In this document: positions 8,791 through 17,159 of the stretch, piece by piece
How the letters are laid out: each line of letters starts with the position of its first letter
Numbering within the stretch: position 1 is the stretch's first letter
Assembly: GCF_013033965.1 (NCBI RefSeq)
Contig: NZ_WQFE01000002.1
Location: 124,001-188,000, forward strand
DNA from: Ruegeria atlantica
GTDB taxonomy: Bacteria > Pseudomonadota > Alphaproteobacteria > Rhodobacterales > Rhodobacteraceae
Direction: 5' to 3'
DNA length: 64,000 nucleotides
The notes under the pieces: model-generated
Told to the model about the DNA's origin: nothing
Databases searched by the model: none
Seen by the model: the letters and a program-made list of their open reading frames with translations, nothing else
Translations under genes and position numbers: made by a program

Positions 8791-9612
8791 GTGTTTTATT
8801 TTAAGCGAAATCAGACGCTTCTGGGCGGTGCCTTCACAACTGCCGAGCTTATATATCATGCGGTCGTGCATGGGATACGATCGAGACATGCGAATGCTGT
8901 GATCGCGATCATTATAAATATCGTACAAATTCTCGCACTTGTGACCGTATTTTACTTTATCTTGTCAATGCTTGGTACCCGGGTCGCCAAGATCAGAGGG
9001 AACTTCATCCTGTTTTTGTTGTCAGGCGTTTTTCTGTTCCTGACCCACATCAAAGCTGTCGCGACTGTTGCTGGTGTCGGCACCGGGAACAACCCGATGA
9101 TGTTGCATTCTCCGATGAACATGATGGTGGCATTGTTGGCCACCGCCTTTGGGTCGCTTTACACACAATTGGTCTCAATCCTTGTGATCCTTTTCGCCTA
9201 CAGCGTTTTGGTTGAACCCCTAGAGATCCAAGACCCGGGCGGGGCATTCTACATGCTGATCCTGGCCTGGTTTACGGGATGTGCAGTGGGTGTTGTCCTT
9301 ATGGCGCTAAAGCCGTGGTTCCCTGGCACTTCTGAAATTTTGAAAAACATGTACCGGCGCATGAATATGTTGTTTTCCGGCAAGATGGTTGTCGGGAATG
9401 CGCTGGGCGGCTTCTTGCTGAGTTTTTTTGCATGGAACCCGTTGTTCCATGTGATTGATCAGTGCCGTGGTTTTGTCTTTCGGAACTACTATCCGCGAAA
9501 TTCCAGTTGGGAATATGCACTGTGGGTTGGGCTGGCTTTGCTGATGATCGGATTGCTGGGGATTTTCTACACCCGTCAGCACGTCTCGGCCAGCTGGGGT
9601 GCGCGTCGCTAG
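8791..9612 (+). CDS. ABC-2 type polysaccharide export permease, KpsM-like
   Basis: Membrane protein of 273 residues with six predicted helices (around residues 38-60, 70-90, 108-140, 152-172, 205-222 and 243-262). The last third has WNPLFHVIDQCRGFVFRNYYP, the NPLFH...R pattern typical of ABC-2 permeases that export capsular or O-antigen polysaccharide (KpsM/Wzm), followed by a final helix and a short basic tail. It starts at GTG 8791 after an AGAGAG at 8780-8785. It diverges from cysQ and the glycan operon. No ATPase partner (KpsT) or outer-membrane exporter lies in the window, so it must pair with one encoded elsewhere. Its last 4 bases overlap the alkB end. Confidence 0.65.
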   Translation: MFYFKRNQTLLGGAFTTAELIYHAVVHGIRSRHANAVIAIIINIVQILALVTVFYFILSMLGTRVAKIRGNFILFLLSGVFLFLTHIKAVATVAGVGTGNNPMMLHSPMNMMVALLATAFGSLYTQLVSILVILFAYSVLVEPLEIQDPGGAFYMLILAWFTGCAVGVVLMALKPWFPGTSEILKNMYRRMNMLFSGKMVVGNALGGFLLSFFAWNPLFHVIDQCRGFVFRNYYPRNSSWEYALWVGLALLMIGLLGIFYTRQHVSASWGARR

Positions 9613-10211
9613 TTCGCGACCCGTAAAGTCAGGTTGATCCGTCCGCCTTTGGGCAAAAGTTTGGATGACCCAAAACGGATGCGGTCCACCCCGTGATAGG
9701 TCAGGCGCGCTGGTCCGCCCATGATCACAACGTCGCCCGAGTTCAGCCAGATGGATTCCGTCTTGCCGCCGCGCGACGTGTTGCCGATGCGAAAAAGGGC
9801 ATCATCGCCCAGCGACACCGACAGCACTGGCCATGAAAAATCGGCTTCGTCCTTGTCTTGATGCAGACCCATGCGTGCGCCCTCGCCGTAGTAGTTGATC
9901 AGACAGCAATCGGGGTCGTGTTCATTGCTGGCAAGATTGCGCCAGATTTCAAGAATGGGTGCGGGAATGGCGGGCCACTCCATCCCCTTCGGATGCTGCG
10001 CCTGATATCGGTATCCCGCTTTGTCGGTAACCCAGCCAAACGCCCCGGCTGAGGTCATGCGCACGGACATTTCTTTGCCGGACGGCGTGGTGGGCCGAAA
10101 CAGGGGTGCGGATTTCAGAATCGGGCGCAAAGCCTCAATCAGCTGCGTTTGTGCCGCAACGTCCAGATAGGCTTTTCTGATATCAAATCCGCGCAAGAGC
10201 AGCCGCGCCAT
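9609..10211 (-). CDS. alkB: DNA alkylation repair dioxygenase AlkB
   Basis: Fe(II)/2-oxoglutarate dioxygenase that directly reverses N1-methyladenine and N3-methylcytosine in DNA. Visible are INYYGEGARMGLHQDKDE (iron ligands His and Asp), the third ligand His in LTYHGVDR, and the 2-oxoglutarate-binding GGRINLTLR near the C-terminus. The length of 200 residues fits bacterial AlkB. ATG 10211 was chosen because GAGGAA precedes it. It is divergent from dnaK and convergent with the KpsM-like gene. No Ada-type regulator is adjacent. Confidence 0.92.
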   Translation of the reverse strand: MARLLLRGFDIRKAYLDVAAQTQLIEALRPILKSAPLFRPTTPSGKEMSVRMTSAGAFGWVTDKAGYRYQAQHPKGMEWPAIPAPILEIWRNLASNEHDPDCCLINYYGEGARMGLHQDKDEADFSWPVLSVSLGDDALFRIGNTSRGGKTESIWLNSGDVVIMGGPARLTYHGVDRIRFGSSKLLPKGGRINLTLRVAN

Positions 10212-10285
10212 TGAAGATTCCTCAATCCTTGCCAAAACCTTGCCCAAAAAGGCCGCAGATTCCCGAAAACCTGCCTTTTAGACCG

Positions 10286-10314
10286 CTTGCAGGCTTTTGG
10301 TCTCGCCCTTATAT
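10286..10314 (+). promoter_or_regulatory. RpoH (sigma-32) type heat-shock promoter of dnaK
   Basis: CTTGCA at 10286-10291 and CCCTTATAT at 10306-10314, separated by 14 bases, match the alphaproteobacterial heat-shock consensus (CTTG, then about 14-17 bases, then CCYTATNT). The -10 element lies about 110 bases before dnaK ATG 10425, leaving a leader. No CIRCE element was seen, so sigma-32 control is the likely mechanism. This is a reading by eye, without a motif score. Confidence 0.6.
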
Positions 10315-10424
10315 ACGCCGGGACGCGCGATGGTGTAGTGCTATTGCGCAAACCAGATCGGGGCCGGATGCCATAACGGGTCCGGGCCTCGGGACATCGC
10401 CTTGAAGAGAAAGGGATTGAACAT

Positions 10425-12332
10425 ATGGGAAAAGTAATCGGTATTGACCTCGGGACCACCAACTCTTGTGTGGCCATCATGGACGGCTCGCAGCCGAAGG
10501 TCATCGAAAACGCAGAAGGGGCGCGGACCACGCCCTCGATCGTCGCCTTCACCGAAGATGAGCGACTGGTCGGTCAGCCTGCAAAACGTCAGGCGGTCAC
10601 CAACCCCGACAATACCATCTTTGGCGTCAAACGTCTGATCGGTCGTCGTGTGGATGATGCAGAAGTCGAAAAAGACAAGAAAATGGTGCCATACGCCATC
10701 GTTGATGGCGGCAATGGCGACGCGTGGGTCGAAGCCCGCGGTGAGAAATATTCTCCAAGCCAGATCTCGGCCTTCACTCTGGGCAAGATGAAAGAAACCG
10801 CCGAGAGCTATCTGGGTGAGGAAGTCACGCAGGCGGTTATCACCGTTCCTGCATATTTCAACGACGCACAGCGTCAGGCCACCAAAGACGCCGGTAAAAT
10901 CGCCGGTCTGGAAGTGCTGCGGATCATCAACGAGCCGACAGCTGCTGCGCTGGCCTATGGTCTGGACAAGGAAGAAACCCAAACCATCGCGGTTTATGAC
11001 CTTGGTGGTGGTACCTTCGACGTGACCATTCTGGAGATCGACGACGGCCTGTTCGAGGTTAAGTCGACCAACGGCGACACCTTCCTCGGTGGTGAAGACT
11101 TTGACATGCGCATCGTCAACTACCTGGCGGATGAGTTCAAAAAGGAACACGGTGTCGACCTGTCTCAGGACAAGATGGCCCTGCAGCGTCTGAAAGAAGC
11201 TGCTGAAAAAGCCAAGATCGAGCTGTCCTCGACCTCGCAGACCGAAATCAACCAGCCGTTTATCTCGATGGGTGCTAACGGACAGCCGCTGCACATGGTC
11301 ATGAAACTGACCCGTGCCAAGCTGGAATCACTGGTTGGCGACCTGATCAAGAAGTCGATGAAGCCCTGCCAGGCTGCTCTGAAAGACGCTGGTCTGTCGG
11401 CTGCTGACGTGGACGAGGTTGTTCTGGTCGGCGGTATGACCCGGATGCCGAAAGTGATCGAAGAGGTCACCAAGTTCTTCGGTAAAGAGCCGCATAAAGG
11501 TGTGAACCCGGACGAAGTTGTCGCCATGGGTGCCGCCATTCAGGCCGGTGTTCTGCAGGGTGACGTCAAAGACGTGGTTCTGCTGGACGTGACCCCGCTG
11601 TCGCTGGGCATCGAGACACTGGGTGGCGTGTTCACCCGCCTGATCGACCGCAACACCACGATCCCGACCAAGAAGTCTCAGGTCTTTTCGACCGCCGAGG
11701 ACAACCAGAACGCTGTGACCATCCGCTGTTTCCAGGGTGAGCGCGAAATGGCTGCGGACAACAAGATCTTGGGTCAGTTCAATCTTGAAGATATCCCGCC
11801 CGCACCGCGTGGCATGCCTCAGATTGAGGTGACTTTTGACATCGATGCCAACGGCATTGTCTCGGTTTCGGCCAAGGACAAAGGCACCGGTAAAGAGCAG
11901 AAGATCACCATCCAGGCATCGGGCGGTCTGTCGGACGAAGATATCGACAAGATGGTCAAGGACGCCGAAGAGAACGCGGAAGCCGACAAGGAACGCCGCG
12001 AACTGGTCGACGCCAAGAACCAGGCGGAAAGCCTGATCCACTCGACCGAAAAGTCGATGGAAGAGCATGCCGACAAGGTCGACCCGACCACCATCGAAGC
12101 CATCGAGCTGGCAATTGCCGCGCTGAAGGACGAGCTGGAAACTGAAAATGCCGACAAGATCAAGTCGGGTATTCAGAACGTCACCGAAGCGGCTATGAAG
12201 CTGGGCGAAGCCATCTACAAGGCACAAGCCGAAGAGGGTGAAGATGCACCGGCGGCCGCAGATGAAGCGCCGGGTGAAGACGATATTGTCGACGCCGAGT
12301 TCGAAGATCTGGACGACGACAAGCGTAACTAA
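10425..12332 (+). CDS. dnaK: Chaperone DnaK (Hsp70)
   Basis: ATP-dependent Hsp70 chaperone of the cytoplasm, working with DnaJ and GrpE. The nucleotide-binding domain covers about residues 1-380: [58 protein letters not shown] and [11 protein letters not shown] are the standard ATPase signatures. The linker [16 protein letters not shown] follows, then the substrate domain and a helical lid ending in an acidic tail ([13 protein letters not shown]). The 635 residues are full length. AAGGG precedes ATG 10425. It is followed by dnaJ after 74 bases containing a strong hairpin. Confidence 0.98.
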   Translation: MGKVIGIDLGTTNSCVAIMDGSQPKVIENAEGARTTPSIVAFTEDERLVGQPAKRQAVTNPDNTIFGVKRLIGRRVDDAEVEKDKKMVPYAIVDGGNGDAWVEARGEKYSPSQISAFTLGKMKETAESYLGEEVTQAVITVPAYFNDAQRQATKDAGKIAGLEVLRIINEPTAAALAYGLDKEETQTIAVYDLGGGTFDVTILEIDDGLFEVKSTNGDTFLGGEDFDMRIVNYLADEFKKEHGVDLSQDKMALQRLKEAAEKAKIELSSTSQTEINQPFISMGANGQPLHMVMKLTRAKLESLVGDLIKKSMKPCQAALKDAGLSAADVDEVVLVGGMTRMPKVIEEVTKFFGKEPHKGVNPDEVVAMGAAIQAGVLQGDVKDVVLLDVTPLSLGIETLGGVFTRLIDRNTTIPTKKSQVFSTAEDNQNAVTIRCFQGEREMAADNKILGQFNLEDIPPAPRGMPQIEVTFDIDANGIVSVSAKDKGTGKEQKITIQASGGLSDEDIDKMVKDAEENAEADKERRELVDAKNQAESLIHSTEKSMEEHADKVDPTTIEAIELAIAALKDELETENADKIKSGIQNVTEAAMKLGEAIYKAQAEEGEDAPAAADEAPGEDDIVDAEFEDLDDDKRN

Positions 12333-12346
12333 CGGGTAACCGGGCC

Positions 12347-12382
12347 AATTCGGGCCGGTCCGGTTGCCGGGCCGGCCCAATT
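12347..12382 (+). other. Strong hairpin in the dnaK-dnaJ gap
   Basis: A 12-bp stem with one G-U pair: GGGCCGGTCCGG 12352-12363, a 3-base loop, then CCGGGCCGGCCC 12367-12378, flanked by AATT on both sides. There is no T-run after it. It is more likely an mRNA-stability or partial-attenuation element that lowers dnaJ relative to dnaK than a full terminator. Confidence 0.55.
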
Positions 12383-12406
12383 ACGTTGAGGCAGAAGGAA
12401 ACACTG

Positions 12407-13561
12407 ATGTCCAAACGCGACTATTACGAAGTGCTCGGCGTGTCCAAGGGCGCTTCGGCGGATGAGATCAAGAAAGGCTTTCGCAAGAAAGCCAAGGAAC
12501 TGCATCCGGATCGCAACAAGGACAACCCCGACGCAGAAGCGCAGTTCAAAGAGGCGAACGAGGCCTATGATGTCCTGCGCGACGGTGACAAAAAAGCGGC
12601 TTACGACCGCTTTGGCCATGCCGCTTTCGAAAATGGCATGGGCGGCGGTGGCCGCCCCGGTGGCGGATTTGGCGGGCAGGGCGACTTCTCCAGCGCGTTC
12701 TCGGATGTGTTCGACGACCTGTTCGGCGATTTCATGGGTGGCCAACGCGGTGCGACCGGGGGTGGCCGACGCGCCGCGCGCGGATCCGACCTCCGCTATA
12801 ACCTGCGCGTAAACCTGGAAGAGGCATTCTCGGGACTGCAAAAGACGATTAGTGTACCTGCCGCCGTGGCCTGTTCGGCCTGTGACGGATCAGGTGCGGA
12901 AGGTGGGGTGGAACCCACAACCTGCCCGACCTGCTCGGGCATGGGTAAGGTTCGGGCGCAACAAGGCTTTTTCACGGTCGAACGGTCTTGCCCGACCTGT
13001 TCAGGTCTGGGTCAGATCATCAAAAACCCCTGTAAAGCCTGCGGGGGCGCCGGGCGCGTCGAAAAAGAACGTGCGTTGTCGGTCAACATTCCGGCTGGTG
13101 TCGAAACCGGAACCCGTATTCGTCTTGCCGGTGAAGGCGAGGCCGGTATGCGCGGTGGCCCTCCGGGTGATCTGTACATCTTCGTCGAAGTCTCGGACCA
13201 CAAGTTGTTCGAGCGCGACAGCGTGAACCTGTATTGCCGCGTACCGGTCAGCATGGCCAAGGCTGCGCTGGGCGGTTCGATCGAAGTGCCGACCATCGAC
13301 GGTGGTCGTGGCCGCGTGCAAATCCCGCCTGGCAGTCAATCAGGTCGTCAGATGCGCTTGCGGGGTAAAGGTATGCCTGCACTACGCGGCGGGGGTATTG
13401 GCGACATGTTCATCGAACTAGCTGTGGAAACCCCGGTCAATTTGACCAGCCGGCAGAAAGAACTGCTGCGCGAGTTTGATGATCTGGGCGAAGATAACCA
13501 CCCGGAATCGAAAAGCTTTTTCTCATCCGTCAAATCGTTTTGGGACGGCATGAAAGGCTGA
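12407..13561 (+). CDS. dnaJ: Chaperone DnaJ (Hsp40)
   Basis: Type I DnaJ that delivers substrates to DnaK and stimulates its ATPase. The order is: J domain with [10 protein letters not shown] (HPD motif, about residue 35), a G/F-rich linker ([14 protein letters not shown]), four zinc-binding CxxCxGxG repeats ([32 protein letters not shown]), then the C-terminal substrate-binding domains. 384 residues, complete. ATG 12407 follows AGAAGGA at good spacing; an upstream in-frame start seven codons earlier lacks a ribosome-binding site. Probably co-transcribed with dnaK; a terminator follows. Confidence 0.97.
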   Translation: MSKRDYYEVLGVSKGASADEIKKGFRKKAKELHPDRNKDNPDAEAQFKEANEAYDVLRDGDKKAAYDRFGHAAFENGMGGGGRPGGGFGGQGDFSSAFSDVFDDLFGDFMGGQRGATGGGRRAARGSDLRYNLRVNLEEAFSGLQKTISVPAAVACSACDGSGAEGGVEPTTCPTCSGMGKVRAQQGFFTVERSCPTCSGLGQIIKNPCKACGGAGRVEKERALSVNIPAGVETGTRIRLAGEGEAGMRGGPPGDLYIFVEVSDHKLFERDSVNLYCRVPVSMAKAALGGSIEVPTIDGGRGRVQIPPGSQSGRQMRLRGKGMPALRGGGIGDMFIELAVETPVNLTSRQKELLREFDDLGEDNHPESKSFFSSVKSFWDGMKG

Positions 13562-13587
13562 ACCAACACTTCGTGAACTTCTATCGC

Positions 13588-13613
13588 AAGTCGGCCCATC
13601 AAGGCCGGCTTTT
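13588..13613 (+). terminator. Rho-independent terminator after dnaJ
   Basis: AAGTCGGCC 13588-13596 pairs with GGCCGGCTT 13603-13611 (one G-U) across the loop CATCAA and runs into a short T-tract. It lies 27 bases after the dnaJ stop and separates the chaperone operon from the thiamine operon. Confidence 0.7.
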
Positions 13614-13696
13614 GCATTTCATAAGTCCAGTTTGGCCGCAATCTGCCACAAAATTGGCCCTTGATTCCCTTTTGATCCCCTGAGATTGTCCGCCCA

Positions 13697-13785
13697 ACCG
13701 TTGGGGTGCCCTGCTTGGGGCTGAGAGGCGTGAATGCGCTAACCCATCGAACCTGATCCGGGCAATACCGGCGTAGGGAACGGTC
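13697..13785 (+). promoter_or_regulatory. TPP riboswitch (THI element)
   Basis: The conserved core is easily read: TTGGGGTGCC near 13701, GGGGCTGAGAGG near 13717-13728 (the CTGAGA pyrimidine-sensing bulge), then ACCTGATCCGGGCAATACC and GGCGTAGGGAA around 13751-13780. These are the signature blocks of the aptamer that binds thiamine pyrophosphate. It lies directly upstream of thiD and would shut the ten-gene operon down when TPP is plentiful. Confidence 0.96.
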
Positions 13786-13813
13786 TTATAGTGCTTAGAC
13801 GTTTTCCATGCCC

Positions 13814-13840
13814 CGTTGCCCATTTTGAACCGGAGCAACG
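13814..13840 (+). promoter_or_regulatory. Candidate expression-platform hairpin over the thiD ribosome-binding site
   Basis: CGTTGC 13814-13819 is complementary to GCAACG 13835-13840. The thiD Shine-Dalgarno GGAG (13832-13835) sits at the base of this stem. No T-run follows, so the riboswitch output is more likely block of translation start than termination. The stem is only 6 bp, so this is tentative. Confidence 0.4.
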
Positions 13841-13842
13841 AC

Positions 13843-14646
13843 ATGGCACCTATCGCCTTAACAATCGCAGGATCTGACAGCGGCGGAGGGGCCGGAATTC
13901 AGGCGGACATCAAGGCGATGTCGGCGCTGGGCGTCTACGGGGCCAGCGTGATCACTGCGGTGACGGCTCAGAACACGCGCGCGGTAACGGCGGTGCATGG
14001 CATCCCGCTAGACGTGATTTCGGCCCAAATCGAGGCTGTTCTTACCGATCTGGACGTTCGCGCGATCAAGATCGGAATGCTGGCGACCCCAGAGATCATC
14101 CACAACGTCGCTGAAAGCATCGCGGGTTTTGATGGGCCGGTAGTTCTGGACCCGGTCATGATTGCAAAATCCGGCGATGCGCTGCTGGTGGCAGAGGCCG
14201 TGCAGACTTTGCGCGATGTTTTGCTGCCGCGTGCTGCCGTGTTGACGCCAAACCTGCCCGAAGCAGCTTGTCTGCTGGGCGTTGAACCGGCGGACAGTCT
14301 TGATCAAATGGCCGCACAGGGACACGACCTGTGCGCGATGGGTTCGGGTGCGGTTCTGATGAAGGGCGGTCACGGCAAGGGCGACATTTGCCACGACATC
14401 CTTGTTTCCGCTTCGGGCGTTGTTAGTGAGTTTCAAGCGCCGCGCCAGCGGACGCGCAACACGCATGGAACCGGTTGCACCTTGTCCTCTGCCACCGCCG
14501 CCGGTTTGGCCAAGGACCTGCCGCTGACCGAGGCCGTCACCCAGGCGCATGGGTATCTGCAGGGGGCGATCTTACAGGCTGATGCTTTGAATATCGGACA
14601 GGGTCACGGGCCGGTGCACCACTTCCATCAGGTATGGCCCCTATGA
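13843..14646 (+). CDS. thiD: Hydroxymethylpyrimidine/phosphomethylpyrimidine kinase
   Basis: Ribokinase-fold enzyme that phosphorylates HMP and then HMP-P to HMP-PP, the pyrimidine half of thiamine. TIAGSDSGGGAGIQADIK at the N-terminus is the ThiD substrate/phosphate loop, VLDPVMIAKSGDALL and LTPNLPEA are typical, and NTHGTGCTLSSA is the catalytic anion hole with its GTGC. 267 residues. ATG 13843 follows GGAG at 7 bases; the frame is open 9 codons further up without support. First gene of the TPP-riboswitch operon; its stop overlaps the thiO start (ATGA). Confidence 0.95.
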   Translation: MAPIALTIAGSDSGGGAGIQADIKAMSALGVYGASVITAVTAQNTRAVTAVHGIPLDVISAQIEAVLTDLDVRAIKIGMLATPEIIHNVAESIAGFDGPVVLDPVMIAKSGDALLVAEAVQTLRDVLLPRAAVLTPNLPEAACLLGVEPADSLDQMAAQGHDLCAMGSGAVLMKGGHGKGDICHDILVSASGVVSEFQAPRQRTRNTHGTGCTLSSATAAGLAKDLPLTEAVTQAHGYLQGAILQADALNIGQGHGPVHHFHQVWPL

Positions 14647-15620
14647 CCGTCTGGTCAGTCATAGGGGCCGGCGTCGCCGGTTTGGCCGTCGCGTCCGAGC
14701 TTGTCTCGCGCGGGGCAAGGGTACGGGTATTTGATCCTGGCGGTCCGCCGGGACCGCATGGCTGTTCCTGGTGGGCGGGCGGAATGCTGGCCCCCTGGTG
14801 TGAGTACGAAAATGCAGAAGAGCCGGTTTTGCGCCTTGGTCAGATGGCAATTGATTGGTGGGCTGAGCGCACAAAGGTTCACAAGCGCGGTACGTTGGTC
14901 GTTGCCAACCCGCGGGACTTTCCGGACCTTCGCCGCTTCGCTCGCCGCACAGAGGGTTTCTCCGAAGTCAATAAGCGAGAAATTCCCCGATTAGAGCCTG
15001 ATTTACAAGATTTCAGCAAAGGTCTCTACTTCGGTGCCGAAGCGCACCTGGATCCACGTCAGACTTTGCAAAACCTGACCTGTCAGCTTCGCGATCAGGG
15101 GGTCCAGTTCCACAATACGCTAGCGCCGCCGAACTTGGAAAACGCCATCGATTGCCGTGGCTTGCGTGCGCGCGATGACCTGCATGATCTGCGTGGTGTG
15201 AAGGGTGAGATGCTGGTGATCCGGTGCCCGGACGTTACCTTGACCCGACCCGTTCGGCTGCTTCATCCACGGATGCCGCTGTACATCGTGCCACGCGGCG
15301 ACGGCGTATACATGCTGGGCGCAACGATGATCGAATCCGAGGACAGCAGCCGCATCACCGCACGATCGATGCTGGAACTTCTCAGCGCTGCCTATGCACT
15401 GAACCCCGCCTTTGGTGAGGCCGAAGTTCTGGAAATCGGTGTCGATCTGCGCCCTGCTTTTCCGGACAATCTGCCGCGCATCCGTCGTTTGAGACGGACG
15501 ATTTACGCCAATGGCCTCTACCGCCATGGCTACCTGCTGGCCCCCGCGCTGGCAAAAGGCGTGGCTGATCTGGCGTTGGACAACAAACATTCGGAGATGG
15601 TCGATGAAGATCGTGCTTAA
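14643..15620 (+). CDS. thiO: Glycine oxidase ThiO (thiazole synthesis)
   Basis: FAD-dependent D-amino-acid oxidase family protein that oxidises glycine to dehydroglycine (iminoglycine) for the thiazole ring. The N-terminal SVIGAGVAGLAVASELVSRG is the Rossmann FAD-binding site, GCSWWAGGMLAPWCE is the family's second FAD/substrate loop, and IVPRGDGVYMLGATM and RHGYLLAPALAKGVADL are C-terminal signatures. 325 residues. ATG 14643 gives a 4-base overlap with thiD; the alternative ATG 14634 leaves no room for a ribosome-binding site. Use of ThiO rather than ThiH means the oxygen-dependent route. Confidence 0.9.
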   Translation: MTVWSVIGAGVAGLAVASELVSRGARVRVFDPGGPPGPHGCSWWAGGMLAPWCEYENAEEPVLRLGQMAIDWWAERTKVHKRGTLVVANPRDFPDLRRFARRTEGFSEVNKREIPRLEPDLQDFSKGLYFGAEAHLDPRQTLQNLTCQLRDQGVQFHNTLAPPNLENAIDCRGLRARDDLHDLRGVKGEMLVIRCPDVTLTRPVRLLHPRMPLYIVPRGDGVYMLGATMIESEDSSRITARSMLELLSAAYALNPAFGEAEVLEIGVDLRPAFPDNLPRIRRLRRTIYANGLYRHGYLLAPALAKGVADLALDNKHSEMVDEDRA

Positions 15621-15798
15621 TGGCGAACCGCGTGACGTGAGCGCTGAAACTCTTGCCGACCTTTTGTTGGAATGCGGGTTTTCCGGACGGGTGGCGACGG
15701 CTGTGAACGAGGATTTTGTGCCCTCTGGCCTGCGCATATCCCAAACACTCAATGAGGGTGACAGGGTCGAAGTCCTGGCCCCGATGCAAGGGGGCTGA
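15604..15798 (+). CDS. thiS: Sulfur-carrier protein ThiS
   Basis: Ubiquitin-like sulfur carrier of 64 residues that is adenylated by ThiF at its C-terminus and then loaded as a thiocarboxylate. It begins MKIVLNGEPRDV and ends in the obligatory Gly-Gly (LAPMQGG), with VNEDFVP and GDRVEVL as typical beta-grasp segments. ATG 15604 lies inside the thiO end (17-base overlap). Three bases separate it from thiG. Confidence 0.95.
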   Translation: MKIVLNGEPRDVSAETLADLLLECGFSGRVATAVNEDFVPSGLRISQTLNEGDRVEVLAPMQGG

Positions 15799-15801
15799 AG
15801 G

Positions 15802-16566
15802 ATGAAGACGTTCTACGGCACTCAACTGCCCAATCCCCTGATGTTGGGTACCGCGCAATATCCCAGCCCGGCAATTCTGGAACAGGCGTTTCGGGATAGT
15901 GGGGCAGGGGTCGCCACAGTGTCGTTGCGGCGCGAATCTGGTGCCGGGCAGACCTTCTGGCAGATGATCCGTGAATTGGGTGTGCTGGTTCTGCCGAACA
16001 CGGCAGGCTGCCACACGGTGAAAGAAGCCGTGACCACCGCCCATATGGCGCGCGAGGTGTTTGACACCAAATGGATCAAGCTGGAACTGATCGGACATAC
16101 CGACAGCCTGCAACCTGACGTGTTCCAACTGGTCGAAGCCGCGCGGATTCTGACCGACGACGGGTTCGAGGTGTTTCCATATACCACGGACGACCTGATC
16201 GTGGGCGAACGCCTGCTGACGGCGGGGTGTGAGGTTCTGATGCCATGGGGGGCTCCGATTGGTTCGGGCCGCGGGCTGAACAACGAATACGCCCTGCGTG
16301 CAATGCGGGCCGAGTTTCCGGATGTCCCATTGGTGATCGACGCTGGTATCGGCCTGTCCAGCCATGCTGCGCACGCGATGGAGCTGGGATTTGACGCCGT
16401 TCTTTTGAACACCGCCGTGGCACGGGCCGGCGATCCTGTCGTCATGGCCAAAGCGATGATGCAGGCCGTCATGGCGGGGCAACTGGCCCATCAGGCCGAC
16501 CCGATCGAAGCGCGCGATATGGCCGAACCTTCGACCCCTGTTATCGGAAAGGCGTTTTTGTCATGA
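15802..16566 (+). CDS. thiG: Thiazole synthase ThiG
   Basis: TIM-barrel enzyme that assembles thiazole phosphate from deoxyxylulose 5-phosphate, dehydroglycine and ThiS thiocarboxylate. The Schiff-base lysine is in [51 protein letters not shown] and [19 protein letters not shown] are conserved substrate- and phosphate-binding stretches. The 254 residues are typical. Its stop overlaps the thiE start by 4 bases. Confidence 0.96.
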   Translation: MKTFYGTQLPNPLMLGTAQYPSPAILEQAFRDSGAGVATVSLRRESGAGQTFWQMIRELGVLVLPNTAGCHTVKEAVTTAHMAREVFDTKWIKLELIGHTDSLQPDVFQLVEAARILTDDGFEVFPYTTDDLIVGERLLTAGCEVLMPWGAPIGSGRGLNNEYALRAMRAEFPDVPLVIDAGIGLSSHAAHAMELGFDAVLLNTAVARAGDPVVMAKAMMQAVMAGQLAHQADPIEARDMAEPSTPVIGKAFLS

Positions 16567-17159
16567 GCCTCGACCGGTTTTACCCAATTTTTGATCATTC
16601 CGACTGGCTGCGCCGGATTCTGCCTTTGGGCGTAAAACTGGTGCAGTTGCGGATCAAGGACCAGACGGACGCAGTCGTGCGTGAACAGATCACGGCTTCG
16701 CGGAATTTGTGCCGCAAATATGGGGCTGTTCTGGTGGTGAATGACTATTGGCAGGCGGCCATCGACTCAGGTTGTGACTGGATTCATCTGGGACAGGAAG
16801 ACTTGGATGAAGCGGATCTGAAAGCCATCCGACGGGCAGGGTTGAAACTGGGTGTTTCAACCCATGACGATGACGAGCTCGAGCGTGTGTTGGCTATGAG
16901 CCCCGATTATGTCGCGCTGGGGCCGGTCTACCCAACGATCCTGAAGAAGATGAAATGGGAACAGCAGGGCCTTCCTCGTGTCACCGAATGGAAAGCGCGG
17001 GTAGGTAACATCCCGTTGGTCGGTATCGGCGGGATGACCGTCGAGCGTGCGTCAGGCGTTCTACAGGCCGGGGCGGACATCGTTTCGGTCGTGACGGACA
17101 TAACGCTGAATGCCGACCCAGAGGCTCGCGTGCGTGCCTGGATCGAGGTCACCAGATGA
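16563..17159 (+). CDS. thiE: Thiamine-phosphate synthase
   Basis: Joins HMP-PP and thiazole phosphate to thiamine phosphate. Family motifs in order: [35 protein letters not shown] (pyrophosphate/Mg site), [26 protein letters not shown] and [29 protein letters not shown]. 198 residues, slightly shorter than the E. coli enzyme. Coupled to thiG and thiF by 4-base overlaps on both sides. Confidence 0.93.
   Translation: MSLDRFYPIFDHSDWLRRILPLGVKLVQLRIKDQTDAVVREQITASRNLCRKYGAVLVVNDYWQAAIDSGCDWIHLGQEDLDEADLKAIRRAGLKLGVSTHDDDELERVLAMSPDYVALGPVYPTILKKMKWEQQGLPRVTEWKARVGNIPLVGIGGMTVERASGVLQAGADIVSVVTDITLNADPEARVRAWIEVTR

Noticed and set aside
8668-8928. Upstream extension of cysQ by 87 codons
   Set aside because: The extension is unlike any CysQ and A/T-rich, and GTG 8667 has a proper ribosome-binding site.
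10341-12380. Two long minus-strand open frames (317 and 350 codons) across dnaK
   Set aside because: Mirror frames of a highly biased GC-rich gene; dnaK is unmistakable on the plus strand.
15382-16491. 369-codon minus-strand frame across thiO-thiG
   Set aside because: Antisense to well-identified thiamine genes with no recognisable protein motif.
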